Assembly: GCF_018860585.1 (NCBI RefSeq)
Contig: NZ_JAHKPR010000082.1
Span: forward strand, 47,994 to 86,515
DNA: 38,522 nt
Direction of reading: 5' to 3'
Source: Colwellia sp. E2M01
GTDB lineage: Bacteria; Pseudomonadota; Gammaproteobacteria; Enterobacterales; Alteromonadaceae
A model generated the notes under the pieces. The model was not told where the DNA came from. It was given only the letters and a program-made list of their open reading frames with translations, and made no database searches. Position numbers and translations under genes: made by a program. Positions 1 to 6,790 of this stretch are shown piece after piece. Position 1 is the stretch's first letter, and each line of letters begins with the position of its first letter.

Positions 1-134
1 CAGTAATTTAACGGACTTGATATAAGCATTTAAAATAAAGAAACGTAAAGAAATGTAAGGTTCCTGTAAAAGTTACATAAATATGTGAACTATTCCCCTA
101 CGTACTTATCTATTACGGTGCACAGTTAATCACA

Positions 135-156
135 TTTGTTTGCACTTTGTTTGCAC
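135..156. repeat. Tandem 11-bp direct repeat (TTTGTTTGCAC x2)
   Basis: TTTGTTTGCAC occurs at 135-145 and again immediately at 146-156, followed by a T-rich run. It lies about 170 bp upstream of the lipoprotein start. The function is unknown; it could be a direct-repeat regulator site or chance in AT-rich DNA. Confidence 0.5.
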
Positions 157-176
157 TTTTGTTTTTTAAAATAATC

Positions 177-269
177 TATACCTGTTATTATTCAAAGTAC
201 TCGACTGTCAGTGGAAATTAAAATCGCTCAAGCGCTCTGACACATACATCTTGAATGATAACTGTTATA
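177..269. repeat. Palindromic dispersed repeat, copy A
   Basis: Imperfect 19-bp inverted arms lie at 177-195 and 251-269, with 16 of 19 positions matching. The interior contains TCGCTCAAGCGCTCTGA. The interior and right arm match, in reverse complement, the copy at 28963-29012. A shortened version with the same arms lies at 34065-34137. This looks like a small non-autonomous palindromic element of the MITE or REP kind; no transposase is present in the window. Confidence 0.75.
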
Positions 270-271
270 TA
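263..271 (+). promoter_or_regulatory. Possible extended -10 promoter for the lipoprotein gene
   Basis: TGTTATATA at 263-271 fits an extended -10 (TGnTATAAT-like) element about 47 bp upstream of the lipoprotein ATG. It overlaps the right arm of the palindromic repeat, so the mobile repeat may supply the promoter. No convincing -35 is visible. Confidence 0.3.
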
Positions 272-317
272 AGTTTCATTTACGTATTTATTTACGTACT
301 TCATTTACGGAATAGCG

Positions 318-1850
318 ATGAAAAAGAAAAAATTTATGCCTAAAAATAACACCCTAAAAACTTGTCTAGCATCAAGTCTATTACTCTTTGCCTTATTCGG
401 TTGTAATGACAGTGACAGTAGTAGCGGCGAAGGTTATGTAAAACTTTACCATCTATCAGACGATGCGCCTGCTATTTATTTAACCATTGATGAAGATCTT
501 GCTATTGAGAGTGATAGCGATAATGACCATTACGAGTCGACTTATAACGGTGTTACCTATGGCGGAGCACACAGTAACATCACATTAGATAGTCAGAATT
601 ATGAATTCCAATTAGCTTGGCAAGATGATGACAGTAATGATGTTGCTGATTTAGCAGTTATTTATGAAAGTACGCTTAATATTGCCGAAGATACTATTCA
701 AATGATTGTATTGAGCGACAGTATTTTATCACCACAGGTAATGGTTTATAACATTCCTGAAATTGATGAAGATGATGATGACACTTACGATCTGTTCAAC
801 ATGAGAGTATTAAATATGCACTCTAGTGGAGAGGCGATTGATTTTTATATCTCTGATGAAGATGAAACTTTTAACGAAGCTATGTTATTTGGCCAGTTTG
901 CCTACCAAGAGTTGTCTGAAAACCAAAAACTAGATCAAGATGATTATATCTTTTACATCACAGCTGCCGGCAGCGACGAAGTGTTATTTACATCAGCTAG
1001 TATTCCTTTTTCTTTTAGTTCACAAAACATTATGGTGATAAAGGACAATAAAGGTGCTGGTTCTTCGCCTTATTCTTTAGATAAGATGTCTGACTCTTCG
1101 GTAATTGAATATTCAGATACTGAAGCTGAAGCACAGTTTCGCGCTTATAACTCGGTTGCTAATCAAGAAGAGTTAGCTGACTATAACGAAGTGCTTTCGT
1201 TACACCTTAACGGAGTGAGTGATGAACCTATTATTGCAGATCTTGCTTATGGCGAAGTAAGTGCTGATTTAGTATTATCAAGCGGAAATTACAGCTTAGA
1301 CGTAACCACAGGCGAAGAAAATACACCACTGTTAGCTAACCACTTGTTATCAATTACTGAAAATACCAACAAAACAGTATTTATCTATTCAGAACAAACC
1401 TATGTTGATGACGATAATGATGGCGATATTGATGAAAACAATGACGGTATCATTGATGAAATTGAAGTAGACCTATACACATTAACCGTGAGTAATAGTT
1501 TGCTAACAACTATTTATACTCATGAAATTGAAATAGTTAATTTAATTCAGTCAGACGACTTTTCACAAGCAACTGTTTACTTTGTCAGACAAAATGAAAC
1601 CATTGAAACGGCTGTCAATAGAAAGTCGGTTAATTATAAAACCAACAATTCTATCTCCTTAAAAAACAATACCTATCAAGTTTTTGTTGTTACGGAAAGG
1701 AATGGTAGTTCAATTATTTTAAATACTTTTAATTTGGTACTTGATGAAGACTCTACCGAGCAGTTTTTAGTACTTGAAAACGATGAAACTTCACCAACAG
1801 GCTTTAAAACAACCATGTTCAGCCAAACACTTGCAACAACAGAAGAGTAA
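318..1850 (+). CDS. DUF4397-like acidic surface lipoprotein
   Basis: This is a 510-residue exported lipoprotein. The first 28 residues form a basic and hydrophobic signal peptide ending in a lipobox (LFGC), with the lipidated cysteine at residue 29. After a short Ser/Asp/Gly linker, the segment VKLYHLSDDAPAIYLTIDED resembles DUF4397-type beta-sandwich repeats, and a second similar block (MRVLNMHSSGEAIDFYISDED) follows. Around residues 365-385 an Asp/Asn-rich stretch (DDDNDGDIDENNDGIIDE) looks like a thrombospondin-3 or dockerin-type calcium-binding loop. The protein is strongly acidic, as is common for envelope proteins of marine bacteria. The start is fixed by the signal peptide. A wHTH gene follows 13 bp downstream and is probably cotranscribed. 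The cellular role is unknown; the family assignment is by pattern only. Confidence 0.7.
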   Translation: MKKKKFMPKNNTLKTCLASSLLLFALFGCNDSDSSSGEGYVKLYHLSDDAPAIYLTIDEDLAIESDSDNDHYESTYNGVTYGGAHSNITLDSQNYEFQLAWQDDDSNDVADLAVIYESTLNIAEDTIQMIVLSDSILSPQVMVYNIPEIDEDDDDTYDLFNMRVLNMHSSGEAIDFYISDEDETFNEAMLFGQFAYQELSENQKLDQDDYIFYITAAGSDEVLFTSASIPFSFSSQNIMVIKDNKGAGSSPYSLDKMSDSSVIEYSDTEAEAQFRAYNSVANQEELADYNEVLSLHLNGVSDEPIIADLAYGEVSADLVLSSGNYSLDVTTGEENTPLLANHLLSITENTNKTVFIYSEQTYVDDDNDGDIDENNDGIIDEIEVDLYTLTVSNSLLTTIYTHEIEIVNLIQSDDFSQATVYFVRQNETIETAVNRKSVNYKTNNSISLKNNTYQVFVVTERNGSSIILNTFNLVLDEDSTEQFLVLENDETSPTGFKTTMFSQTLATTEE

Positions 1851-1863
1851 AAAAACTAGTTAA

Positions 1864-2226
1864 ATGTTAACTAAAGGAAATTCTGTAAATTCTAAAGGCT
1901 CTAATCGAGTTACTTCGCTTGAGCCTTTAAATAAAATTATTGTTGGTCAAATAGAGTTGAGTTTTTTAAATCGTTCGGTATCGTGTTGTAAACAGTTAAT
2001 CACAATAACCGGATTAGAGTTTAATTTACTGGCATTACTCATGCAAAGTGCTGGCGAGATAGTAACTCGAGAGTGTATTGCTGAAAAAGTATTTCAACGT
2101 GATTTACATCGTTGTGACAAAAGTATTAATAGCCACATAGTGAATTTACGAAAGAAGTTTTTAACAATATCACCACAGGCTGTGATTAAAACGGTTAGAG
2201 GCCAAGGCTATATTTTTATCCGTTAG
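1864..2226 (+). CDS. Stand-alone OmpR/PhoB-type winged-helix protein (CpxR-like effector domain)
   Basis: This 120-residue protein consists of a Trans_reg_C winged helix without a receiver domain. From residue 45 on, ITGLEFNLLALLMQSAGEIV, then RECIAEKVF, DKSINSHIVNLRKKF and IKTVRGQGYIFIR follow the CpxR C-terminal domain closely, including the recognition helix (SINSHIVNLRKK) and the wing GQGYIF. The first 40 residues are polar and contain no aspartate phosphorylation site, so control by phosphotransfer is unlikely. The gene begins 13 bp after the lipoprotein stop with no clear Shine-Dalgarno sequence, which suggests translational coupling. It ends before a strong terminator. It may be a degenerate response regulator that kept only its DNA-binding half, possibly regulating its own operon; that role is inference. 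Confidence 0.8.
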   Translation: MLTKGNSVNSKGSNRVTSLEPLNKIIVGQIELSFLNRSVSCCKQLITITGLEFNLLALLMQSAGEIVTRECIAEKVFQRDLHRCDKSINSHIVNLRKKFLTISPQAVIKTVRGQGYIFIR

Positions 2227-2307
2227 TCTACATTGTCGCATAGGTAATTTATGTTCTGAGTTATGCGCTAACTGATTTAACTTACCTGTACGAATTTATT
2301 TGATCGC

Positions 2308-2347
2308 AAAAAAACCTCAAAGCGAGTTAACGTTTTGAGGTTTTTTT
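2308..2347. terminator. Bidirectional intrinsic terminator
   Basis: A 14-bp perfect stem (A7-CCTCAAA at 2308-2321, TTTGAGG-T7 at 2334-2347) encloses a 12-nt loop. The A-tract and T-tract make it a terminator on both strands, serving the wHTH gene from the left and ftnA from the right. Confidence 0.9.
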
Positions 2348-2405
2348 ATGCTTGATTTACTACAAAGTAAAGCTCAGCAGAATCAAGTCAAAGTAACTAA
2401 AGACT

Positions 2406-2924
2406 CTATTCAGTCATTATACTCGTAGTACCTGTTTTAGCTAACTCAGCTAAATCCTTATCTACAAAGAATAGTGCATGACCGTCATTACCTACTAAAT
2501 TAATTTTATCTAAAATACCTTTAAATAAAGTTTCTTCTTCATGCTGTTCAGAAACATACCATTGTAAGAAGTTAAACGTAGAGTAATCTTGGTTAGTGAA
2601 TGCTTCATGCGCTAATGAGTTAATACGCTCAGTGATTAAACATTCGTGCTCGTAAGTTAATTGAAATAACTGACCTAATGATTCAAATTCGTGTGGTGGC
2701 GCATCAATACCGCCAATAATAGGTAAAGCACCTGTTTCACTTATGTAAGTGAACATGCGGTTCATGTGTTGAATTTCTTCGTCTGCGTGCTTACGTAAAA
2801 ATTCTGCTGCGCCGGCAAAGCCTTTTTCTTCACACCATGCGCTCATTTGTAAGTACAGGTTTGAAGAGTAAAACTCTAAATTAAGTTGTGCGTTTAACTT
2901 TTTTACCATTTCAGCTTTTAACAT
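2406..2924 (-). CDS. ftnA: Non-heme bacterial ferritin FtnA
   Basis: This 172-residue protein oxidises Fe(II) and stores the ferric mineral in a 24-subunit cytoplasmic cage. It follows Escherichia coli FtnA along its whole length (165 residues there). The N-terminus [20 protein letters not shown], the block [13 protein letters not shown] and the block [14 protein letters not shown] are hallmarks. Ferroxidase residues E17, Y24, E50 and H53 are in register, and the QHEEE segment supplies the Gln and Glu of the third helix pair. The short C-terminal tail extends beyond the E. coli protein. It lies next to a peroxiredoxin, consistent with iron and oxidative-stress defence, but a terminator separates the two, so they are not one transcript. 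No Fur box was identified upstream. Confidence 0.96.
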   Translation of the reverse strand: MLKAEMVKKLNAQLNLEFYSSNLYLQMSAWCEEKGFAGAAEFLRKHADEEIQHMNRMFTYISETGALPIIGGIDAPPHEFESLGQLFQLTYEHECLITERINSLAHEAFTNQDYSTFNFLQWYVSEQHEEETLFKGILDKINLVGNDGHALFFVDKDLAELAKTGTTSIMTE

Positions 2925-3014
2925 GATTTTGCCTTTAATATTTTAAGTGTGACGATCTTGCCTTTTTCTCATCTATTTTTCAAGTAGCATACCCTATATT
3001 TTCAGATGAAATAA

Positions 3015-3052
3015 ACAAAAAAACCCTTATTAACCAATTGGTTAATAAGGGT
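3015..3052 (-). terminator. Intrinsic terminator of the peroxiredoxin gene
   Basis: A 30-bp perfect palindrome (ACCCTTATTAACCAA and its complement, 3023-3052) is followed on the minus strand by a run of six T. It lies 110 bp downstream of the peroxiredoxin stop and upstream of ftnA, so it insulates ftnA from read-through. A perfect palindrome of this kind could also bind a dimeric regulator, but the T-run favours a terminator. Confidence 0.8.
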
Positions 3053-3162
3053 AATCATTCTTGTTTGTGTTTCTTTGTACATTACTTTTAATGTTCAATT
3101 GAAATACTGTTAGTTAATTTTAAACACAGTTTTTTGTTGCTAATTAAGCACACAAAAATATA

Positions 3163-3636
3163 TTAAAGCTGTTTAATAAGGTATTCCGCTTTACTTACTT
3201 CAAACGATTTTGCCGCTTCAACATTTAAACTAGTTACTTTACCATTTTCAATGATCATCGCATAACGCTGTGAGCGAACGCCACCAAAAGCCGCCGTATC
3301 CATGTCTAAGCCTAACGCTTTAGTGTAACTGCCATCACCATCAGCAAGCATCATAATGTTTTCGGCATTTTGTGCTTCACCCCAAGCGCTCATTACGAAA
3401 GCATCGTTTACCGATAAACATATAATCGCGTCTACACCTTTAGCTTTAAATTCGTCAGCAAGTACTACATAACCCGGTAAATGTGCTTCTGAACACGTTG
3501 GTGTAAAAGCGCCTGGAACCGCAAAAAGTACAACCTTTTTGTTAGCGAAAAGTTCGCTGGTATTATGTGTATTCATGTCGCCATTTTTACGTTCTTGAAG
3601 CTCACCTGCTGGCATTGTATCGTTTAGTTGTATCAT
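3163..3636 (-). CDS. Peroxiredoxin, Prx5 (type II) family
   Basis: This 157-residue thiol peroxidase reduces H2O2 and organic hydroperoxides. The active-site segment VPGAFTPTCSEAHLPGY places the peroxidatic cysteine at residue 48, with the upstream Thr of the PxxxT/SxxC motif at 45. GVRSQRYAMII carries the conserved catalytic arginine. Another cysteine (C73, AIICLSV) sits where many bacterial Prx5 proteins have one. There is no fused glutaredoxin domain, unlike the Haemophilus-type hybrid, so an external glutaredoxin/glutathione is the probable reductant. An AAGGA sequence five bases before the ATG supports the start. It has its own terminator at 3015-3052. No OxyR site was recognised. Confidence 0.93.
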   Translation of the reverse strand: MIQLNDTMPAGELQERKNGDMNTHNTSELFANKKVVLFAVPGAFTPTCSEAHLPGYVVLADEFKAKGVDAIICLSVNDAFVMSAWGEAQNAENIMMLADGDGSYTKALGLDMDTAAFGGVRSQRYAMIIENGKVTSLNVEAAKSFEVSKAEYLIKQL

Positions 3637-3718
3637 GTTAATCCTTAAAAAAGAGTTGAGGTTAGTTACTGATAATTGGCTATGACTGTAACAGATAATA
3701 ACCTTATCAACGAATCAT

Positions 3719-5659
3719 TTAAGAGGCTTTATTTAAGGTTAAACCAATGTCGTTAACTTGATTGCTTACATCAATAGAAATCACGTTAGACAATTCTTGC
3801 GACTCACTCACTTCTTTATCAACATTCGCCATGGCTTGCTCAAAAGCGATAAAGTGATTACGTTGTAAGGTAATTTGTTCAAGGGTATTTTGAGCAACTG
3901 TAGCCGACATTTGTGCTTGCCCGGTAACAGCACTGGCGGTTTCTTGTAATTCATCGGCAACAATACGCTGATTATGAGAGGCTTTTTCAATATCACCAAT
4001 AATGCCTTCAATAGAATTACTTGCGCTTTGTAATTGGTTTAGACGTTCTGATATTTGTTTAAGTGAAGTTTGTGTTTTACCCGCTAATTGGCGTACTTCA
4101 TCGGCCACCACTGAGAAGCCTCTGCCATGCTCTCCTGCCCTTGCTGCTTCAATTGCCGCATTTAGTGCCAATAAGTTGGTTTGATCGGCAATTGCGCTAA
4201 TTACATCAACAATAGACGTTACTGATTGAACCGAATTAAATAATGAAGTAATAGCATCTTTGCTTTCTTTAGCCGCTAAATTGGTTGACTCACTTGCTGC
4301 TAAAACTTGAGACACATGATGTTGACTCACTTCCATCGCATTTTTAGTTGCTTCAGCATTATTAACGACTTGCTCAGATAAGCTGTTTACCGTTTCGGTG
4401 GCTTCACCTAACGCTATCATAATAGTTCTAGCACCTTGTACGTACTCACCTGTGGTATGTGACGATTGATAGATACTTTTAACTTGAGTTTCCATTGTGC
4501 TGAGTGCTTTAGAGACTAAATCAAGCTGATGCGCTTTATCTTTATCATCTTGAGCAAGTTTGTTTACCATTTGATTGAAGCTAGTGGAAATTTCACCTAG
4601 CTCAGTTTCTGGTGGAATACCGGTAATATTGTCTACTTTTCCTTGTTCAACCAGCTCTACAAAACTGTCTCGTAAATTACGTAATGGCTTTAAAATAACA
4701 CTGCGCTGTAACCAATAATTAGTTAATAAAAAAAGCACTAAAAAGACTAATAAGCCGATAACAATCGCGGTAAGCTGTTCGTTTATTTTATCTTGCTCTA
4801 ACGATATATCAGCTTCGCCTTGCATAATAGCGGCCTCAATATTACTTACTTGTTTCGCTAATAAAGCTAAACCTATTTGACGCTGCTCTTGTTGCGCTAA
4901 GGTATTATCTAGCTCACCTATATGACGATTAAATAAAGACTGTAATTCATAAATAGCTTCACTACTTAAATCTTCCGGTTCGTCACTATCACCCAGTAAA
5001 TCATCTTCTTCTTCAATGCTTTCATCATAAATAGCTAGTGGCTTTTGTGAGGATAAAAAATCACCTGCATTTTTAAGTTCTTTTATTAAAGAGACCATAA
5101 AGCTTGTATCCGGATTATTATTACTGAACATTCTTTCTCTAGTGATTATTAAATCGGTCAGTAATTTATTAATTTCTTGTATTTTGGCAAGGTAATTAAG
5201 TTGTTCTTTCGTTGATAACTCGCTCGTCGCTTGTGCAAATTTTGCTAAGGAGTTATTAATGGCGATCATATCTTTTTCACCATTTCTCAATAATGCTAAT
5301 GGATCACCACTGAGCTTACCCATAGCACGAAACTTAGTATCAATATCATGAGAAAGTAACTGAGCTTGCTCTTCTACTTGCACAGAAAGTTTGGGTAAAT
5401 TTAAACGATGAGTTTGCTCTACAATCTGTTCAAGTTGGCTTTGCGCTTTATTTAATAAACCAGCATCACCTGTTTTTAGGTATTCAACAATAGTTCGGTT
5501 AAAGGTAACCGTTGTCAGGGCAATAAGTGATTGATAAGCCTCATATTGCTTTTGACTTTTACTCAATGATTCACCAACGTGATACATAGTTGCGAGAAAT
5601 ATAACGGCAAAAATACTGATGGCAGTAACCGATAAACGAGAAAAGCTAGAAACACGCAT
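3719..5659 (-). CDS. Methyl-accepting chemotaxis protein with large helical periplasmic domain
   Basis: This 646-residue transmembrane chemoreceptor passes a signal to CheA/CheW. TM1 covers about residues 12-30, a mostly helical periplasmic domain runs to about 295, and TM2 ([18 protein letters not shown]) lies near 298-317. A HAMP-like linker follows at about 320-372, then the coiled-coil signalling hairpin. The hairpin tip, [20 protein letters not shown] followed by [15 protein letters not shown], is canonical and centred near residue 505. The periplasmic domain is long (about 265 residues) and carries an unusual acidic patch near 215-232 ([17 protein letters not shown]). No Cache or PAS fold is obvious, so the ligand is unknown. 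The C-terminus ends NKAS and lacks a CheR/CheB tether pentapeptide. No che genes are near, so it is an orphan receptor gene. Confidence 0.93.
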   Translation of the reverse strand: MRVSSFSRLSVTAISIFAVIFLATMYHVGESLSKSQKQYEAYQSLIALTTVTFNRTIVEYLKTGDAGLLNKAQSQLEQIVEQTHRLNLPKLSVQVEEQAQLLSHDIDTKFRAMGKLSGDPLALLRNGEKDMIAINNSLAKFAQATSELSTKEQLNYLAKIQEINKLLTDLIITRERMFSNNNPDTSFMVSLIKELKNAGDFLSSQKPLAIYDESIEEEDDLLGDSDEPEDLSSEAIYELQSLFNRHIGELDNTLAQQEQRQIGLALLAKQVSNIEAAIMQGEADISLEQDKINEQLTAIVIGLLVFLVLFLLTNYWLQRSVILKPLRNLRDSFVELVEQGKVDNITGIPPETELGEISTSFNQMVNKLAQDDKDKAHQLDLVSKALSTMETQVKSIYQSSHTTGEYVQGARTIMIALGEATETVNSLSEQVVNNAEATKNAMEVSQHHVSQVLAASESTNLAAKESKDAITSLFNSVQSVTSIVDVISAIADQTNLLALNAAIEAARAGEHGRGFSVVADEVRQLAGKTQTSLKQISERLNQLQSASNSIEGIIGDIEKASHNQRIVADELQETASAVTGQAQMSATVAQNTLEQITLQRNHFIAFEQAMANVDKEVSESQELSNVISIDVSNQVNDIGLTLNKAS

Positions 5660-5787
5660 AATAAAAGCTCTTTAAAAATAACCGAGGTAATGAGCTCGCT
5701 AGAATATGGCAATAATGTTACGAATAGATGACAAACAAAGACGAATAACGCTGTATAATCAAATGCAACGAGCTACTAACAAACTAT

Positions 5788-6684
5788 TTAATTTTTAGTA
5801 ACTAAATTAGAATTAGCAAACTGTAGTGACGGCGAGATAATTCCTTGCTTTTTAAAGGCTTCATTTACGCGCAAGGTAATATCGGTTTCTAAAGATTTTT
5901 CATATTTAGTATCAAGCACATAAACCTTTACGGTAAGCTTGTAATACACCATGTTATTACTCATTTCTTGGAGCACTAATACATTGATAGGCTTTTTCAA
6001 ATAAGCAAATTTGCTTAATGCTGCGGCTTCTCGAACAATATATTGCGCTAGGGTAAGATCTTGATCTACAGCAATATAAAACTTAATTGCTACCTGCATA
6101 TCAAGCTCGCCATAGTTGCCACACGAGGTAATGCCGTTTAAAAATATGTTATTAGGAATAGTTACTACGTTATCGTCTAAGGTGTTCATTTTTACTGAGC
6201 GAATACCAATGGCGGTAACATCGCCGTACTCACCGCCAAACAGTACTCTGTCGCCCACTTGAAACGGTCGATCGAACATAATAATCACCCCGGCAATAAC
6301 CGAGGCAGCTAAATCTTTAATAGCAAAACCAACAGCAACCGCTAAAGTACCGCCTAGTAAGGCAATAAGCTCAGTGCTAAATTCAAAACTGATAATGGTT
6401 GCGGTAGCAATGGCAATAAAATAGATAATAAACTGGAAAAAAACTAAGGCTTTTTGCAGCAGTAAACGTTTTTCGGCAAACACTTCACTTAAGTCATCTA
6501 CTACCGACTTAACCATTTTTAGCAGTAACCAAACCCCAATAAAGAGTATTAATGATAAAAATAAGCCGCCCGGTTTTACCATAGTTGCTAAAGTACTTAT
6601 TGCTTCTAACTCTACTGGGTCGCTCCCTTCGGCATTCACTAACGTTGGGCTAAACACCAATATAGCGAGTAATAGTTTATACAT
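5788..6684 (-). CDS. MscS-family mechanosensitive ion channel
   Basis: This is a small-conductance channel that opens under membrane tension. It has a signal-like leader (MYKLLLAILVFSPTLVNA), two transmembrane helices (FLSLILFIGVWLLLKMV and FFQFIIYFIAIATATIISF), the pore helix TM3 (GGTLAVAVGFAIKDLAASVI) and the MscS beta domain (DRPFQVGDRVLFGGEYGDV through VVTIPNNIFLNG). The cytoplasmic alpha/beta domain ends near residue 298. I chose the ATG at 6684 because an AGGA lies six bases upstream and a signal peptide follows. An ATG at 6777, nine bases after an AAGGAG that overlaps the stop of the upstream ATPase gene, would add 31 residues and is a real alternative implying translational coupling. 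The pairing with a membrane ATPase is unusual. Confidence 0.92.
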   Translation of the reverse strand: MYKLLLAILVFSPTLVNAEGSDPVELEAISTLATMVKPGGLFLSLILFIGVWLLLKMVKSVVDDLSEVFAEKRLLLQKALVFFQFIIYFIAIATATIISFEFSTELIALLGGTLAVAVGFAIKDLAASVIAGVIIMFDRPFQVGDRVLFGGEYGDVTAIGIRSVKMNTLDDNVVTIPNNIFLNGITSCGNYGELDMQVAIKFYIAVDQDLTLAQYIVREAAALSKFAYLKKPINVLVLQEMSNNMVYYKLTVKVYVLDTKYEKSLETDITLRVNEAFKKQGIISPSLQFANSNLVTKN

Positions 6685-6790
6685 TTTTGATCCTGCTATA
6701 TTACCAACTATTTTCGTGAAAGCATTACTATAAACATTACTACAAGTATGAGTTAACTGTGTTATTAACATATCCATTAACTTTTACTCC

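Larger units (their letters stand above)
1..317. other. Gene-free leader upstream of the lipoprotein gene
   Basis: No coding region is supported here. The stretch holds a tandem 11-bp repeat (135-156), a palindromic dispersed repeat (177-269), a possible extended -10 element (263-271) inside the right arm of that repeat, and three copies of ATTTACG at 278-284, 290-296 and 303-309, spaced 12 and 13 bp apart just before the start codon. The spacing of about one helical turn could suit a regulator, but no known operator is recognised. Confidence 0.6.

Noticed and set aside
3023..3052. Perfect 30-bp palindrome as a regulator operator near ftnA
   Set aside because: A T-run follows on the minus strand just after the peroxiredoxin gene, so a terminator explains it better.
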